Shown here piece by piece: positions 25,954 through 35,123 of a DNA stretch of 64,000 bases. The notes under the pieces are model-generated. The model did no database searches. It was not told the DNA's origin and saw only the letters and a list, made by a program, of their open reading frames with translations. The position numbers and the translations under genes are program-made. Origin of the DNA: Paraconexibacter antarcticus (GTDB lineage Bacteria; Actinomycetota; Thermoleophilia; Solirubrobacterales; Solirubrobacteraceae). The stretch covers positions 2,790,001-2,854,000 of the forward strand of contig NZ_CP098502.1 of assembly GCF_024220175.1 (NCBI RefSeq). Reading direction: 5' to 3'. Positions within the stretch are counted from its first letter, which is position 1. Every line of letters starts with the position of its first letter.

Positions 25954-27195
25954 GTGCGCGCAGGTGTCGTGGCAACTCAGCTGGCCGTCGCCGCTGCGGT
26001 GCTCATCGGCGTCTCCGGCTGCAGCAAGAACTCCGGCTCGGGCGAGTCCGGGCCCGTCGGCACCGCGCTCACCATCTACTCGAGCCTGCCGCTCCAGGGC
26101 CCGCACGCGACGGACGCCCAGGCGATCATCAACGGCGAGAAGCTCGCGCTCGTGAAGGCCGGCGGCCGCGTGGGCGGTTTCACCGTCCGGTACGTGAGCC
26201 TCGACGACTCGACCGCGGCGAGCAGCGGCTGGGACGTCCGCCAGGCGGCGAAGAACGCCCGCACCGCCGTGCAGGACCGGACCGCCATCGCCTTCCTCGG
26301 GGACTTCGACGCGGGGGCCACGGCCATCACGCTGCCGACGCTCAACGAGGCGTCGATCCTCCAGATCACACCCGCCACGACGCTCGTCGGCCTCACCCGC
26401 GAGCAGGGCGCCGACAAGGGCGAGCCTGACAAGTACTACCCGACCGGGACCCGGACCTTCGGCCGCGTCATCCAGCCCGACGACGTGCAGGCCGCGGCCC
26501 AGCTCGAGCTCCAGCGCGCGCACGGCTGCCAGACGACCTACGTCCTGCACGACATGGAGGCCTACGGCAAGAGCCTCACCGACCTGCTCGCGCTGATGGG
26601 GCCGCAGCAGGGCCAGAAGATCGACGACGGCAACGGCATCGACATCGATGCGAAGGACTTCGGCGACCAGGCGAAGAAGGTGGCCAAAGCGGGGGCCGAC
26701 TGCCTGTTCTTCGGCGGGACCTCACCGGCGGTCGCGGCGCGGCTCTTCACCGACGTGCGTGCCGTCGTGCCCACGCTGCAGTTCTTCGTGCCGAACCTGC
26801 TCGCGACCCCCGAGTTCGCCGCGGCCCTCGCCCCCGAGATCGCCGCGGCCACCCACGTCACGAGCCCGACGCTGCCCGCGCGGCTCTACCCGCCGGCCGG
26901 CCGCCGGTTCCTGCGCGCGTATCGCAAGGAGTTCGGTCCGGCGGCCGAGGGCTATGCGATGTACGGCTACGAGGCGATGAACGCCGCCCTCGAGTCGATC
27001 CGCCTCGCCGGCCCGAAGGGCAACGACAAGCGCACCGTCGCGAAGGCCTTCTTCACGATCTCGAACCGGCACTCCATCCTCGGGACGTACTCGATCGACA
27101 AGAACGGCGACACGACGCTCCGCAGCTACGCCGCCTACGGCGTGAACAACGGCAGACTCGCGTTCGAGCGCGTCCTGCACGTCCCCGCGACGTAG
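25954..27195 (+). CDS. ABC transporter substrate-binding lipoprotein, branched-chain amino acid type (first copy)
   Basis: 413 residues. The GTG at 25954 follows GAGGAGGAG at good spacing, so it is preferred to the GTG at 25930. A hydrophobic signal ends in VSGC, a lipobox, so the protein is a membrane-anchored lipoprotein. The mature part is a type I periplasmic-binding fold of the LivJ/LivK class ('YSSLPLQGP', 'GEKLALVKAGG', 'FLGDFDAGAT', 'YAMYGYEAMNAAL'). It resembles the protein encoded at 27401 throughout, so the two arose by duplication. Only one permease/ATPase set follows, which both probably serve with different ligands. Confidence 0.9.
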   Translation: MRAGVVATQLAVAAAVLIGVSGCSKNSGSGESGPVGTALTIYSSLPLQGPHATDAQAIINGEKLALVKAGGRVGGFTVRYVSLDDSTAASSGWDVRQAAKNARTAVQDRTAIAFLGDFDAGATAITLPTLNEASILQITPATTLVGLTREQGADKGEPDKYYPTGTRTFGRVIQPDDVQAAAQLELQRAHGCQTTYVLHDMEAYGKSLTDLLALMGPQQGQKIDDGNGIDIDAKDFGDQAKKVAKAGADCLFFGGTSPAVAARLFTDVRAVVPTLQFFVPNLLATPEFAAALAPEIAAATHVTSPTLPARLYPPAGRRFLRAYRKEFGPAAEGYAMYGYEAMNAALESIRLAGPKGNDKRTVAKAFFTISNRHSILGTYSIDKNGDTTLRSYAAYGVNNGRLAFERVLHVPAT

Positions 27196-27244
27196 CGGCG
27201 AGGCGCCACCCGCGCCGGGGGGACCACCTCCCCGCCGATGAGCG

Positions 27245-27327
27245 TTTGTCCTGCTCGTGCCGAATTTCCGCGTTTGGTGTGCCAGACAGTCCTTTTCCGG
27301 ACCGTCGGTCGGTCGGATCTGGACAAA
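27245..27327. promoter_or_regulatory. Inverted pair flanking an AT-richer upstream region
   Basis: TTTGTCC at 27245-27251 is matched by GGACAAA at 27321-27327. Between them is the most AT-rich non-coding stretch near the transporter, just before its promoter. It may be a looping operator or simply chance. Confidence 0.25.
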
Positions 27328-27332
27328 AGTCT

Positions 27333-27363
27333 TTGACGGCGACGGAGTGCGTCTGCTTATGAT
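27333..27363 (+). promoter_or_regulatory. Sigma-A-type promoter of the liv operon
   Basis: TTGACG (27333-27338) and TATGAT (27358-27363) with 19 bases between them. It is the clearest -35/-10 pair in the window and lies 37 bases before the start at 27401, so this transcript has a leader with a ribosome binding site. Confidence 0.55.
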
Positions 27364-27400
27364 GGCCATAAGTAGTGATTCCAAAGAGGAGGAAGTGCAC

Positions 27401-28684
27401 TTGCGTTCTCGCGCGAAGGTGATGGCTGGGTGCCTGCTCGGCACCGCAGCTCTGGGGGTTTCCGCCTGCGGTAGCTCCAACAGCAGTTCGTCGTCGTCCA
27501 CGCCGGCGGCGTCCGGGACGACGAGCAGCGGTGCGTCAGGCGGCACCGTCGACGTCTACTCGAGCCTCCCGCTCCAGGGGGCCTCGAAGGACCAGACGAA
27601 CGCGATGGTCCAGGGCATTCAGCTCGCGCTCTCCGAGGCGGGCAATAAGGCCGGGTCCACGACGGTCAAGTACCAGTCGCTCGACGACTCGACGGCCGCC
27701 GAGGGCAACTGGAACGCTCAGCAGGTCGGGGCCAACGCCCGTAAGGCGTCGTCCGACAAGAAGGCCGTCGCCTACATCGGCGAGTTCAACTCCGGCGCCT
27801 CGAAGGTGTCGATCCCGGTCCTCAACTCGGTCGGCCTCGCGATGATCTCGCCGGCCAACACGTACCCGGGCCTCACGACGAGCGAGCCGGGCACCGAGAA
27901 GGGCGAGCCCGACATCTACTACCCGACGGGCAAGCGCAACTACGTGCGCATCGTCCCGCGCGACAAGGTCCAGGCGGCCGCGCTCGCGACGCAGATGAAG
28001 ACGGACGGCTGCACGAAGGTCGCCGTCGCGAACGACAAGGACACCTACGGGGCCGGCCTCGCTCGCATCTTCGACACCGACATCAAGAGCAAGGGCATCA
28101 AGCTCGTGTCGGACACGGGCATCCAGAAGGACGCGGCGAACTTCCGGGCGTACGCCTCGAAGATCAAGGCCGCGGGCGCGGACTGCTTCTTCTTCTCCGG
28201 CGTCACGGCGAACGGTGCGGTCCAGATCACGAAGGACGTCGCGGCGGCGCTGCCGAACGCGAAGCTCTACGGCGCGGACGGCATCTGCGAGTCCGGCTTC
28301 ACGAACCCGAGCAAGAAGGGCATCCCGGCGAAGATCGGGAAGAACTTCGAGTGCACGGTCGCGACGCTGAACCTGCAGTCGATCCCGGGTGGCCCGGCGT
28401 TCCTGAAGTCGTTCAAGGCCAAGTACGGCACGGACAAGCCCGACCCGTACGCCATCTACGGCTACGAGGCCATGAAGCTCACCCTCGACACGATCGCCGC
28501 GGGTGGCACCACGCGTGACAGCTTCCTCACGAAGCTCTTCGCCACGAAGGACCGCAAGTCGGTCATCGGCACGTACTCGTTCGACAAGAACGGCGACACG
28601 AGCCTCACCGATTACGGGCTGTACGACGTCGGTCCCGACGGGAACCCGACGTTCAAGTCGGTCATCAAGGCGACCGCCGGTTGA
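27401..28684 (+). CDS. ABC transporter substrate-binding lipoprotein, branched-chain amino acid type (second copy)
   Basis: 427 residues from a TTG start. AGGAGG stands exactly 8 bases before the TTG, whereas the alternative GTG is too close to it. The signal ends in a lipobox, VSAC, followed by a Ser-rich linker. The binding fold is close to the preceding gene ('YSSLPLQGA', 'QSLDDSTAAEGNWN', 'YIGEFNSGAS', 'YAIYGYEAMKLTLD'). It is first in the liv operon and separated from the permease gene by a strong hairpin, consistent with the excess of binding protein such systems need. The ligand cannot be read from sequence. Confidence 0.92.
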   Translation: MRSRAKVMAGCLLGTAALGVSACGSSNSSSSSSTPAASGTTSSGASGGTVDVYSSLPLQGASKDQTNAMVQGIQLALSEAGNKAGSTTVKYQSLDDSTAAEGNWNAQQVGANARKASSDKKAVAYIGEFNSGASKVSIPVLNSVGLAMISPANTYPGLTTSEPGTEKGEPDIYYPTGKRNYVRIVPRDKVQAAALATQMKTDGCTKVAVANDKDTYGAGLARIFDTDIKSKGIKLVSDTGIQKDAANFRAYASKIKAAGADCFFFSGVTANGAVQITKDVAAALPNAKLYGADGICESGFTNPSKKGIPAKIGKNFECTVATLNLQSIPGGPAFLKSFKAKYGTDKPDPYAIYGYEAMKLTLDTIAAGGTTRDSFLTKLFATKDRKSVIGTYSFDKNGDTSLTDYGLYDVGPDGNPTFKSVIKATAG

Positions 28685-28696
28685 CAGGTGGCCGAC

Positions 28697-28760
28697 GCCG
28701 GCGGGCCCCGTGCGCATGACGCGCACGGGCGCGCGCCGGCGGGCCCCGTCTCACATGGCA
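28697..28760 (+). repeat. Hairpin flanked by 15-bp direct repeats
   Basis: CCCGTGCGC (28707-28715) pairs with GCGCACGGG (28721-28729) over ATGAC. The sequence GCCGGCGGGCCCCGT occurs on both sides, first ending at 28711 and again shortly before the permease start. Placed between binding protein and permease, it fits partial termination or mRNA protection. Confidence 0.5.
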
Positions 28761-29834
28761 CTCCAGGACGCCCAAGTCGACCCGCCCGCCGCCGCTCCGC
28801 TCGGCGCCCGGCCCGGCGACGCCATCCGCAACTTCATCTCCGGCTACGGCCTCTTCGCCGTCCTCCTGGCGCTCCCCGTCTACTACGGGATCAGCGACCT
28901 CAAGAACGACGGCAACCTCGCCCACCTCGGGCAGAACATCTTCCAGGGCCTCTCCAACGGCGCGATCTGGGCCCTGATCGCCGTCGGATACACGCTCGTC
29001 TACGGCATCATCGAGCTCATCAACTTCGCCCACGGCGACGTCTTCATGATCGGCTCGTTCACCGCGTCCGCGCTGTTCGGGACGCTCGGCCTGACGCTCG
29101 TCAGCAGCACCGGCTCGATCGTCTTCGGCCTGATCCTGACGCTCGTGCTCTGCATGCTCATCTGCGGACTGCTGAACGTCATGATCGAGCGCGTCGCCTA
29201 CCGGCCGCTCCGCAACGCGCCGAAGCTCGCGCCGCTCATCACAGCGGTCGGCCTCTCCTTCATCCTGCAGAACGTCGGCCTCCTCTGGCAGGGCGGCTCC
29301 CCGCGCTCGGTCGACGACCTCATCCACGCGCAGCAGGACGTCTTCACCTTCCTGGGGATCACCGTCCAGCGCGCCGACGTCCTCGCGATCGTCGTCACGA
29401 TCCCGCTCGTCATCGCCGCGACGACGTTCATCAACCGCAGCCGGCTCGGCAAGGCGATGCGCGCCACCGCGCAGGACCCCGACGCGGCGCGGCTCATGGG
29501 CATCAACGTCGACGTGACGATCTCGCTGACCTTCCTCATCGGCGGCATGCTCGCCGGGGCGGCCGGTCTCATCTACGCGCTGTACCAGACGACCGTGCAG
29601 TTCAACCAGGGCTTCCAGGCCGGCCTCATCGCCTTCACGGCGGCGGTCATGGGCGGCATCGGCAACCTGCGCGGCGCCGTCCTCGGCGGCCTGATCATCG
29701 GCATCATCCAGTTCATCTCGGATGACCGGATCGGCACGCAGTGGACGCCGGCGATCGTGTTCGCCTACCTGATCCTGATCATGATCTTCCGGCCCCAAGG
29801 GCTGCTGGGCGAGGAAACGCGGGAGGCGGGCTGA
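28755..29834 (+). CDS. livH: Branched-chain amino-acid-type ABC permease (LivH-like)
   Basis: 359 residues from the ATG at 28755. About eight to nine membrane helices; 'FQGLSNGAIWALIAVGYTLVYGIIELINFAHGDVFMIG' is in part the LivH signature (GYTLVYGI..INFAHGD). 'GKAMRATAQDPDAARLMGINV' is the cytoplasmic EAA-type loop contacting the ATPases. It forms the inner-membrane channel with the LivM-like protein. One base overlap with the next gene. Confidence 0.94.
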   Translation: MALQDAQVDPPAAAPLGARPGDAIRNFISGYGLFAVLLALPVYYGISDLKNDGNLAHLGQNIFQGLSNGAIWALIAVGYTLVYGIIELINFAHGDVFMIGSFTASALFGTLGLTLVSSTGSIVFGLILTLVLCMLICGLLNVMIERVAYRPLRNAPKLAPLITAVGLSFILQNVGLLWQGGSPRSVDDLIHAQQDVFTFLGITVQRADVLAIVVTIPLVIAATTFINRSRLGKAMRATAQDPDAARLMGINVDVTISLTFLIGGMLAGAAGLIYALYQTTVQFNQGFQAGLIAFTAAVMGGIGNLRGAVLGGLIIGIIQFISDDRIGTQWTPAIVFAYLILIMIFRPQGLLGEETREAG

Positions 29835-31015
29835 TGGCCACCACGGTCAAGAAGAAGCCGCTTGCGGCGTTGGAGGACAGGTTCCCGAAGCTCGGGCGCG
29901 GTCCGCAGGCGGTGCTCATCACGGCGATCGCGATCTTCGCGGTCATCTTCCCGCTGCTCATGGACCCGATCTCGGGCACGCTGGCGGACGCGACGCAGTA
30001 CCTCGCGTACGTCGTCATGGGCCTGGGCCTGAACATCGTCGTCGGGTTCGCCGGGCTGCTCGACCTCGGGTACGTCGCGTTCTACGCGGTCGGCGCCTAC
30101 TGCTCGGGCTGGCTCATGTCGAGCTTCTACGCCGACGCGAACATCCACATCCTCGTCACGGGGACGGCGGCCCAGGCGCCGGGCGTCCACGTGAACTTCC
30201 TGCTCGTGCTCGTCATCGCGGCGATGCTCTGCGCGGTCGCGGGGGTGATCATCGGCCTGCCGACGCTCCGCCTGCGGGGCGACTACATCGCGATCGTGAC
30301 GCTCGCCTTCGGGGAAATCGTGCACGTCTTCGCGGTGAACGGCGACGGCATCCACCCGTTCGGCGTCGGCTACCCGCTGACGAAGGGCCGGGACGGCATC
30401 TCGCCGATCGACCAGATCAAGCTGCCGGGGCTGAGCCAGTTCAACTCGTACCTCAACCTCAGGCCGTACTACTGGACGATCCTCGCGATCGCGGCCATCG
30501 CGATCTTCATCAGCCTCCGGCTGCGTGACTCGCGGCTCGGCCGCGCGTGGATCGCCATCCGCGAGGACGAGGTGGCGGCGGCCTCGATGGGCATCCCGCT
30601 CGTCAAGACGAAGCTCCAGGCCTACGCGATCGGGGCCGCGCTCGGCGGCGTCTCCGGTGCGTTCCTCGGCCCGTACCTGCAGATCGTCAACGCGGACTCG
30701 TTCGCGTTCTCGTTCTCGATCTTCGTCATCGCGACGATCATCCTCGGCGGCCTCGGCTCGGTCTGGGGCGTCGTGCTCGGGTCGATCCTCCTGAGCTACA
30801 TCAACTACACGCTCATCCCCGACCAGCTGAACAGCGTCCCGCACAAGATCGGGCTCGACTTCAACCTCGCGGACGTGAGCATCGGCATCTTCGGGGTGCT
30901 GCTGCTGTTCGTCATGCTCATCCGGCCGGAGGGGCTGTTGCCCGAGCGACGGCGGAAGATCGAGCTCACCGAGGGCATCGGCGCGGCCGAGACGTCCTTC
31001 GAGGTGTCCACATGA
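29834..31015 (+). CDS. livM: Branched-chain amino-acid-type ABC permease (LivM-like)
   Basis: 393 residues with about ten membrane segments. 'YVVMGLGLNIVVGFAGLLDLGYVAFYAVGAY' in part is the LivM signature (GLNIVVG.AGLLDLG), and 'GRAWIAIREDEVAAASMGI' is the ATPase-contact loop. Second half of the heterodimeric channel. Start ATG overlaps the livH stop by one base and its stop overlaps the livG ATG, so the four genes are coupled. Confidence 0.94.
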   Translation: MATTVKKKPLAALEDRFPKLGRGPQAVLITAIAIFAVIFPLLMDPISGTLADATQYLAYVVMGLGLNIVVGFAGLLDLGYVAFYAVGAYCSGWLMSSFYADANIHILVTGTAAQAPGVHVNFLLVLVIAAMLCAVAGVIIGLPTLRLRGDYIAIVTLAFGEIVHVFAVNGDGIHPFGVGYPLTKGRDGISPIDQIKLPGLSQFNSYLNLRPYYWTILAIAAIAIFISLRLRDSRLGRAWIAIREDEVAAASMGIPLVKTKLQAYAIGAALGGVSGAFLGPYLQIVNADSFAFSFSIFVIATIILGGLGSVWGVVLGSILLSYINYTLIPDQLNSVPHKIGLDFNLADVSIGIFGVLLLFVMLIRPEGLLPERRRKIELTEGIGAAETSFEVST

Positions 31016-31842
31016 GCACGACCCCCGAGGCCGTCGCGGCCCTGCCGGTCACCGAGCGCCCGAAGCTGCTGGAGGCCAGTCGCGTCACGAAGCGCTTCGG
31101 CGGGCTCGTCGCGGTCAACGACGTCTCGTTCGCGGTCCCGCAGCGATCGATCGTCTCGATCATCGGGCCGAACGGCGCCGGCAAGACGACGTTCTTCAAC
31201 ATGCTGACCGGGCTCTACACCCCGTCGACCGGGCGGGTGAGCTTCGACGGCAAGGAGACGACCCAGTCGCGCCCGGACCAGATCACGGCGCTCGGGATGG
31301 CGCGCACGTTCCAGAACATCCGCCTCTTCGGGACGATGAGCGCGCTCGAGAACGTCCTCGTCGGCCAGCACGCCCGGATGAAGTCGGGCATCGGCGGCTC
31401 GATCTTCCGGACGCCCCGCACGCGCAAGGAGGAGCAGCTCGTCCGCGAGAAGGGTCGCGAGATGCTCTCCTTCGTCGGGATCAGGGGGCGCTTCGACGAC
31501 CTCGCGATCAACCTCTCCTACGGCGACCAGCGCCGGGTCGAGATCGCCCGCGCGCTCGCGTCGGACCCGAAGCTCCTGCTGCTCGACGAGCCCACGGCCG
31601 GCATGAACCCGCAGGAGTCCGAGAACCTCACCACGTTCATGCGCAAGCTGCGTGACGAGCTTAACCTCGCGATCCTGCTCATCGAGCACGACATGAAGGT
31701 CGTCATGGGCGTCTCCGAGTACGTCACCGTCCTCGACCACGGCGAGAAGATCGCCGAGGGCGACCCCGTGTCCGTCCGCAACAACCCCCGCGTGGTCGAG
31801 GCCTACCTCGGCAAGCAGGGCCTCGAGGAGGCTGGTGGCTGA
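31012..31842 (+). CDS. livG: ABC transporter ATPase (LivG-like)
   Basis: 276 residues. Walker A 'GPNGAGKTTFFN', signature 'LSYGDQRRVEIARAL' (LSYGD, the usual LivG variant), Walker B 'LLLLDEPTAGMNP' and the switch His in 'LIEHDM'. The C-terminal tail ends in the LivG-type 'VVEAYLG'. It pairs with LivF to power import. About 20 extra residues precede the domain. Confidence 0.95.
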   Translation: MSTTPEAVAALPVTERPKLLEASRVTKRFGGLVAVNDVSFAVPQRSIVSIIGPNGAGKTTFFNMLTGLYTPSTGRVSFDGKETTQSRPDQITALGMARTFQNIRLFGTMSALENVLVGQHARMKSGIGGSIFRTPRTRKEEQLVREKGREMLSFVGIRGRFDDLAINLSYGDQRRVEIARALASDPKLLLLDEPTAGMNPQESENLTTFMRKLRDELNLAILLIEHDMKVVMGVSEYVTVLDHGEKIAEGDPVSVRNNPRVVEAYLGKQGLEEAGG

Positions 31843-32555
31843 TGCCGATGCTCACGGTCGACGGGATCGAGACGTACTACGGCAACATCAAGGCGCTGAA
31901 GGGCATCTCGCTCACGGTCGACGAGGGGGAGATCGTCACCCTCATCGGCTCCAACGGGGCGGGCAAGTCGACGACGCTGCGGTCGATCAGCGGCCTGAAC
32001 CCGCCGCGCAAGGGCCAGATCGTCTTCGAGGGCAAGGACATCACGACCCGGCCCGCGCAGGAGATCGTGACGCTCGGGATCTCCCAGTCGCCGGAGGGCC
32101 GGCACTGCTTCGCGCGCATGACGGTCCGGGAGAACCTCGACCTCGGCGCCTACCTGCGCAAGGACAGCAAGGCCGACATCAGCGGCGACATGGACCAGAT
32201 CTTCGACCTCTTCCCGCGCCTGAAGGAGCGGGAGAAGCAGAAGGCGGGCACGATGTCCGGCGGCGAGCAGCAGATGCTCGCGATCGGCCGCGCGATGATG
32301 GCGAGGCCGCGGCTGCTGCTCCTGGACGAGCCCTCGATGGGCATCGCCCCGATCCTCGTCGAGAAGATTTACGAGACCGTCGTCGAGATCAACAAGCAGG
32401 GGACGACGATCCTCCTCGTCGAGCAGAACGCGAACTACGCCCTCGGCGTCTCCAACCGGGGCTACGTCCTGGAGACGGGCGCCGTCGTGCTCACCGACGA
32501 GTCCTCCAAGCTCCGCACCAACCCCGACGTCCAGAAGGCGTACCTCGGCACATGA
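31842..32555 (+). CDS. livF: ABC transporter ATPase (LivF-like)
   Basis: 237 residues. Walker A 'GSNGAGKSTTLRSISG', 'SPEGRHCFARMTVRENLDLG' (the LivF Q-loop region), signature 'MSGGEQQMLAIGRAMM', Walker B 'LLLLDEPSMGIAP'. One base overlap with livG and a 4-base overlap with the next small gene. Confidence 0.95.
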   Translation: MPMLTVDGIETYYGNIKALKGISLTVDEGEIVTLIGSNGAGKSTTLRSISGLNPPRKGQIVFEGKDITTRPAQEIVTLGISQSPEGRHCFARMTVRENLDLGAYLRKDSKADISGDMDQIFDLFPRLKEREKQKAGTMSGGEQQMLAIGRAMMARPRLLLLDEPSMGIAPILVEKIYETVVEINKQGTTILLVEQNANYALGVSNRGYVLETGAVVLTDESSKLRTNPDVQKAYLGT

Positions 32556-32782
32556 CCCTCGCACTGATCGGCTCCAAGGCCCTGGTCCTGCTGATGGTGT
32601 GGCTCGCCTCGGCGATCGCCGCATCCTGGCTCTCGGACCGCAAGGGCTACGGCGAGCGTCCCGGGCTCGGCGCCGGCCTGCTGCTCACGGCGGTCGGCCC
32701 GGTCCTATGGCTGCTCATCCCCGCCAAGCCCGACTCCCGGTGGAAGACCGAGGGGCCCATCCCGAAGCGCCGCAAGGCCTGA
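32552..32782 (+). CDS. Small membrane protein at the end of the liv operon
   Basis: 76 residues. Two hydrophobic stretches (about 5-27 and 41-57) and a basic tail (KRRKA). Its ATG overlaps the livF stop (ATGA), so it is translated with the transporter. It lacks any recognised domain. A role in assembling or regulating the transporter is only inferred from coupling. Confidence 0.7.
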   Translation: MTLALIGSKALVLLMVWLASAIAASWLSDRKGYGERPGLGAGLLLTAVGPVLWLLIPAKPDSRWKTEGPIPKRRKA

Positions 32783-32785
32783 GGA

Positions 32786-32807
32786 CCCGGCGGGCCCGCG
32801 CGCCGGG
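32786..32807 (+). terminator. liv operon terminator
   Basis: CCCGGCG (32786-32792) pairs with CGCCGGG (32801-32807), followed by CCGCCCCGTTT. It begins 4 bases after the last gene of the operon. Confidence 0.55.
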
Positions 32808-32841
32808 CCGCCCCGTTTCGCCTGCGGTCAGTCGCACCCTC

Positions 32842-32847
32842 TACCCT
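32842..32847 (+). promoter_or_regulatory. -10 box for the ftsH leader ORF
   Basis: TACCCT ends 6 bases before the ATG at 32854, the leaderless spacing. Confidence 0.55.
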
Positions 32848-32853
32848 GAGCCC

Positions 32854-32928
32854 ATGAGCGCCGAAAACCTGGGCCAGGGGGCTCGTGTTCGGTTGACGCC
32901 GGATGCGATCCGGAAGGTCGACCAGTGA
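32854..32928 (+). CDS. 24-codon leader ORF coupled to ftsH
   Basis: ATG at 32854 follows a TACCCT box by 6 bases, so it is the first codon of the predicted mRNA. The peptide begins [20 protein letters not shown] and stops at TGA 32926-32928, which overlaps the ftsH GTG (32925-32927) in GTGA. Reading this ORF would bring ribosomes exactly to ftsH, whose own ribosome binding site (AAGG) is weak. The sequence is charged and has no membrane segment. It resembles no family I know. Confidence 0.55.
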   Translation: MSAENLGQGARVRLTPDAIRKVDQ

Positions 32929-35012
32929 GCGAGGACCAGCCGAGAAAGTCGGCGGACGACACGAGCCAGGGTTCTCGCCCCGGTCAGGCGCCCCCGCCCG
33001 ATCCCTCGCGCACCCCGTGGCGGGTCGAGCCGGCGCCCGACGGTCGGGGGGCCCCGGACAGGCAGGGCGGCAAGGGGAAGAAGGGCAAGTCGCCGACCGG
33101 CATGAGCTGGCAGCGGTTCGGCCTCCTGCTCCTCGCGCTCTTCACGCTCAACTTCTTCCTCACGTCGCTGCTGCCGGGCGGCGAGCGCCCGGCCCGGATC
33201 TCCTACTCGCCGGTCTTCCTCAACCAGGTCAAGGCCGGCAACGTCAAGGAGATCTCCTCGCGCGGGGAGACCGTCTCCGGCGTCTTCAACCAGAAGTTCG
33301 ACCCGCCCGGCAAGCACGGTCCGACGACGAAGTTCACGACCGAGTTCCCGACCTTCGCCGTCAACGGCAGCAGCCTGGCGAAGCTCCTGCAGGACAACAA
33401 CGTCATCGTCAACGCCGAGTCGCCGAACCAGGGCCGCGGGCTGCTGGCGACGCTGCTCATCTCGCTCCTCCCGACGCTGCTGCTCATCGGCGTGTTCGTC
33501 TGGATTGCGCGCCGCGCAGCCGGCGCGGGCGCCGGCGGCCTCGGCGCGCAGTTCGGCCGCAGCAAGGCCAAGCGCGTCGAGATCGGCTCCACCCGGACGA
33601 CGTTCAACGACGTCGCGGGGATCGAGGAGGCGAAGGAGGAGCTGATGGAGGTCGTCGACTTCCTCCGCAACCCCGACAAGTACAAGAAGCTCGGCGCGAA
33701 GATCCCGCGCGGCGTGCTGCTCTCCGGCCAGCCCGGCACGGGCAAGACGCTCCTGGCCCGCGCCATGGCGGGCGAGGCCGAGGTGCCGTTCTTCAGCGCC
33801 TCCGCCTCCGAGTTCATCGAGATGATCGTCGGCGTCGGCGCCTCGCGCGTCCGGGACCTCTTCGACGAGGCCAAGAAGGCCGCCCCCGCGATCATCTTCA
33901 TCGACGAGCTCGACGCCATCGGCCGGGCCCGCGGCGGGGGCGGGGGCCTCGGCGGCCACGACGAGCGCGAGCAGACGCTGAACCAGGTGCTCACCGAGAT
34001 GGACGGCTTCGACCCGTCGCTCGGCGTCATCGTCCTCGCCGCGACGAACCGCCCCGAGATCCTCGACAGCGCGCTGCTGCGCCCGGGCCGGTTCGACCGC
34101 CGCGTCGTCGTCCAGTCCCCGGACAAGGTCGGCCGCGCGCAGATCCTCGCCGTCCACACGCGCTCGGTGCCGCTCGAGGAGGGCATCGATCTGGCGGCGA
34201 TCGCCGCGTCGACGCCTGGCATGGTCGGCGCCGACCTCGCGAACCTCGTCAACGAGGCGGCGCTCCTCGCCGCCAAGCGCGGGCACACCCGCGTCCAGCT
34301 CGCCGACTTCACCGACGGGCTCGAGAAGGTCATCCTCGGCGCCGAGCGGCGCGTCGTGATGAGCGACTCCGAGCGCGAGCGGACCGCCTACCACGAGGCC
34401 GGGCACGCGCTCGTCGGGATGCTCACCGAGGGCGCCGACCCCGTGCGGAAGATCTCGATCATCCCGCGAGGTCAGGCGCTCGGCGTGACGCTCTCGGCCC
34501 CGGAGGCCGACCGCTTCAACTACGACCAGGCGTACCTGCGCGGGAAGATCCTCGTCGCGCTCGGCGGACGCGTCGCGGAGGAGGTCGTCTACGGGACGAT
34601 CACCACCGGCGCCGAGTCGGACATCCAGCAGCTGACGAACATCGCCCGGGGCATGGTGACGCGCTGGGGCATGAGCGAGGTCGTCGGGCCGATCGCCGTC
34701 GAGGCGTCGAACCCGAACGGCATGCTGCTCCCGGGGACCGACGGCGTCTCGCAGGCGACGCAGCAGCTCATCGACCAGGAGGTGCGCCGCATCGTCGACG
34801 AGGCGCACCACGACGTCACGCTGCTGCTCACCGAGCACCGCGAGCAGCTCGAGCAGCTCACCCAGGAGCTGCTGAAGGTCGAGACGCTCGACGAGACCGA
34901 CGCGTACCTCGCGGCGGGCGTCCTGCGCGAGCCGCGCGAGGAGAACGCCTCCTCGCAGCCGACGAGCGGGCAGAAGCCGTCCGCGCCGCTCGGCGAGCCG
35001 GCCGAGGTCTGA
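32925..35012 (+). CDS. ftsH: ATP-dependent zinc metalloprotease FtsH
   Basis: 695 residues. A Pro/Gly-rich cytoplasmic head of about 60 residues, TM1 ('[19 protein letters not shown]'), an extracytoplasmic domain, TM2 ('[20 protein letters not shown]'), the AAA module with '[18 protein letters not shown]' and '[15 protein letters not shown]', the second region of homology '[11 protein letters not shown]', and the zinc site HEAGH near residue 490. It extracts and degrades membrane and short-lived proteins as a hexamer. GTG start overlapping the leader ORF stop. Confidence 0.96.
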   Translation: MSEDQPRKSADDTSQGSRPGQAPPPDPSRTPWRVEPAPDGRGAPDRQGGKGKKGKSPTGMSWQRFGLLLLALFTLNFFLTSLLPGGERPARISYSPVFLNQVKAGNVKEISSRGETVSGVFNQKFDPPGKHGPTTKFTTEFPTFAVNGSSLAKLLQDNNVIVNAESPNQGRGLLATLLISLLPTLLLIGVFVWIARRAAGAGAGGLGAQFGRSKAKRVEIGSTRTTFNDVAGIEEAKEELMEVVDFLRNPDKYKKLGAKIPRGVLLSGQPGTGKTLLARAMAGEAEVPFFSASASEFIEMIVGVGASRVRDLFDEAKKAAPAIIFIDELDAIGRARGGGGGLGGHDEREQTLNQVLTEMDGFDPSLGVIVLAATNRPEILDSALLRPGRFDRRVVVQSPDKVGRAQILAVHTRSVPLEEGIDLAAIAASTPGMVGADLANLVNEAALLAAKRGHTRVQLADFTDGLEKVILGAERRVVMSDSERERTAYHEAGHALVGMLTEGADPVRKISIIPRGQALGVTLSAPEADRFNYDQAYLRGKILVALGGRVAEEVVYGTITTGAESDIQQLTNIARGMVTRWGMSEVVGPIAVEASNPNGMLLPGTDGVSQATQQLIDQEVRRIVDEAHHDVTLLLTEHREQLEQLTQELLKVETLDETDAYLAAGVLREPREENASSQPTSGQKPSAPLGEPAEV

Positions 35013-35020
35013 GCGCCGGC

Positions 35021-35038
35021 GGGCGGGCGGGCGCGGGG
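35021..35038 (+). other. G-quadruplex-type motif after ftsH
   Basis: Four G-tracts (35021-35023, 35025-35027, 35029-35031, 35035-35038) with loops of 1, 1 and 3 bases begin 9 bases after the ftsH stop on the coding strand. Confidence 0.5.
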
Positions 35039-35042
35039 TCCT

Positions 35043-35070
35043 GGGCGCGCGGTCCCGGGCGCGCGGTCCC
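35043..35070. repeat. Tandem 14-bp repeat
   Basis: GGGCGCGCGGTCCC occurs twice in a row between the convergent ftsH and epimerase genes. The rest of the 111-base gap is low-complexity G/C sequence. Confidence 0.75.
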
Positions 35071-35123
35071 CCGCGGGGCCGGCCCGGATGGCCGCGGCCG
35101 CGGCCGCGGCGCGGGGCCCGCGG

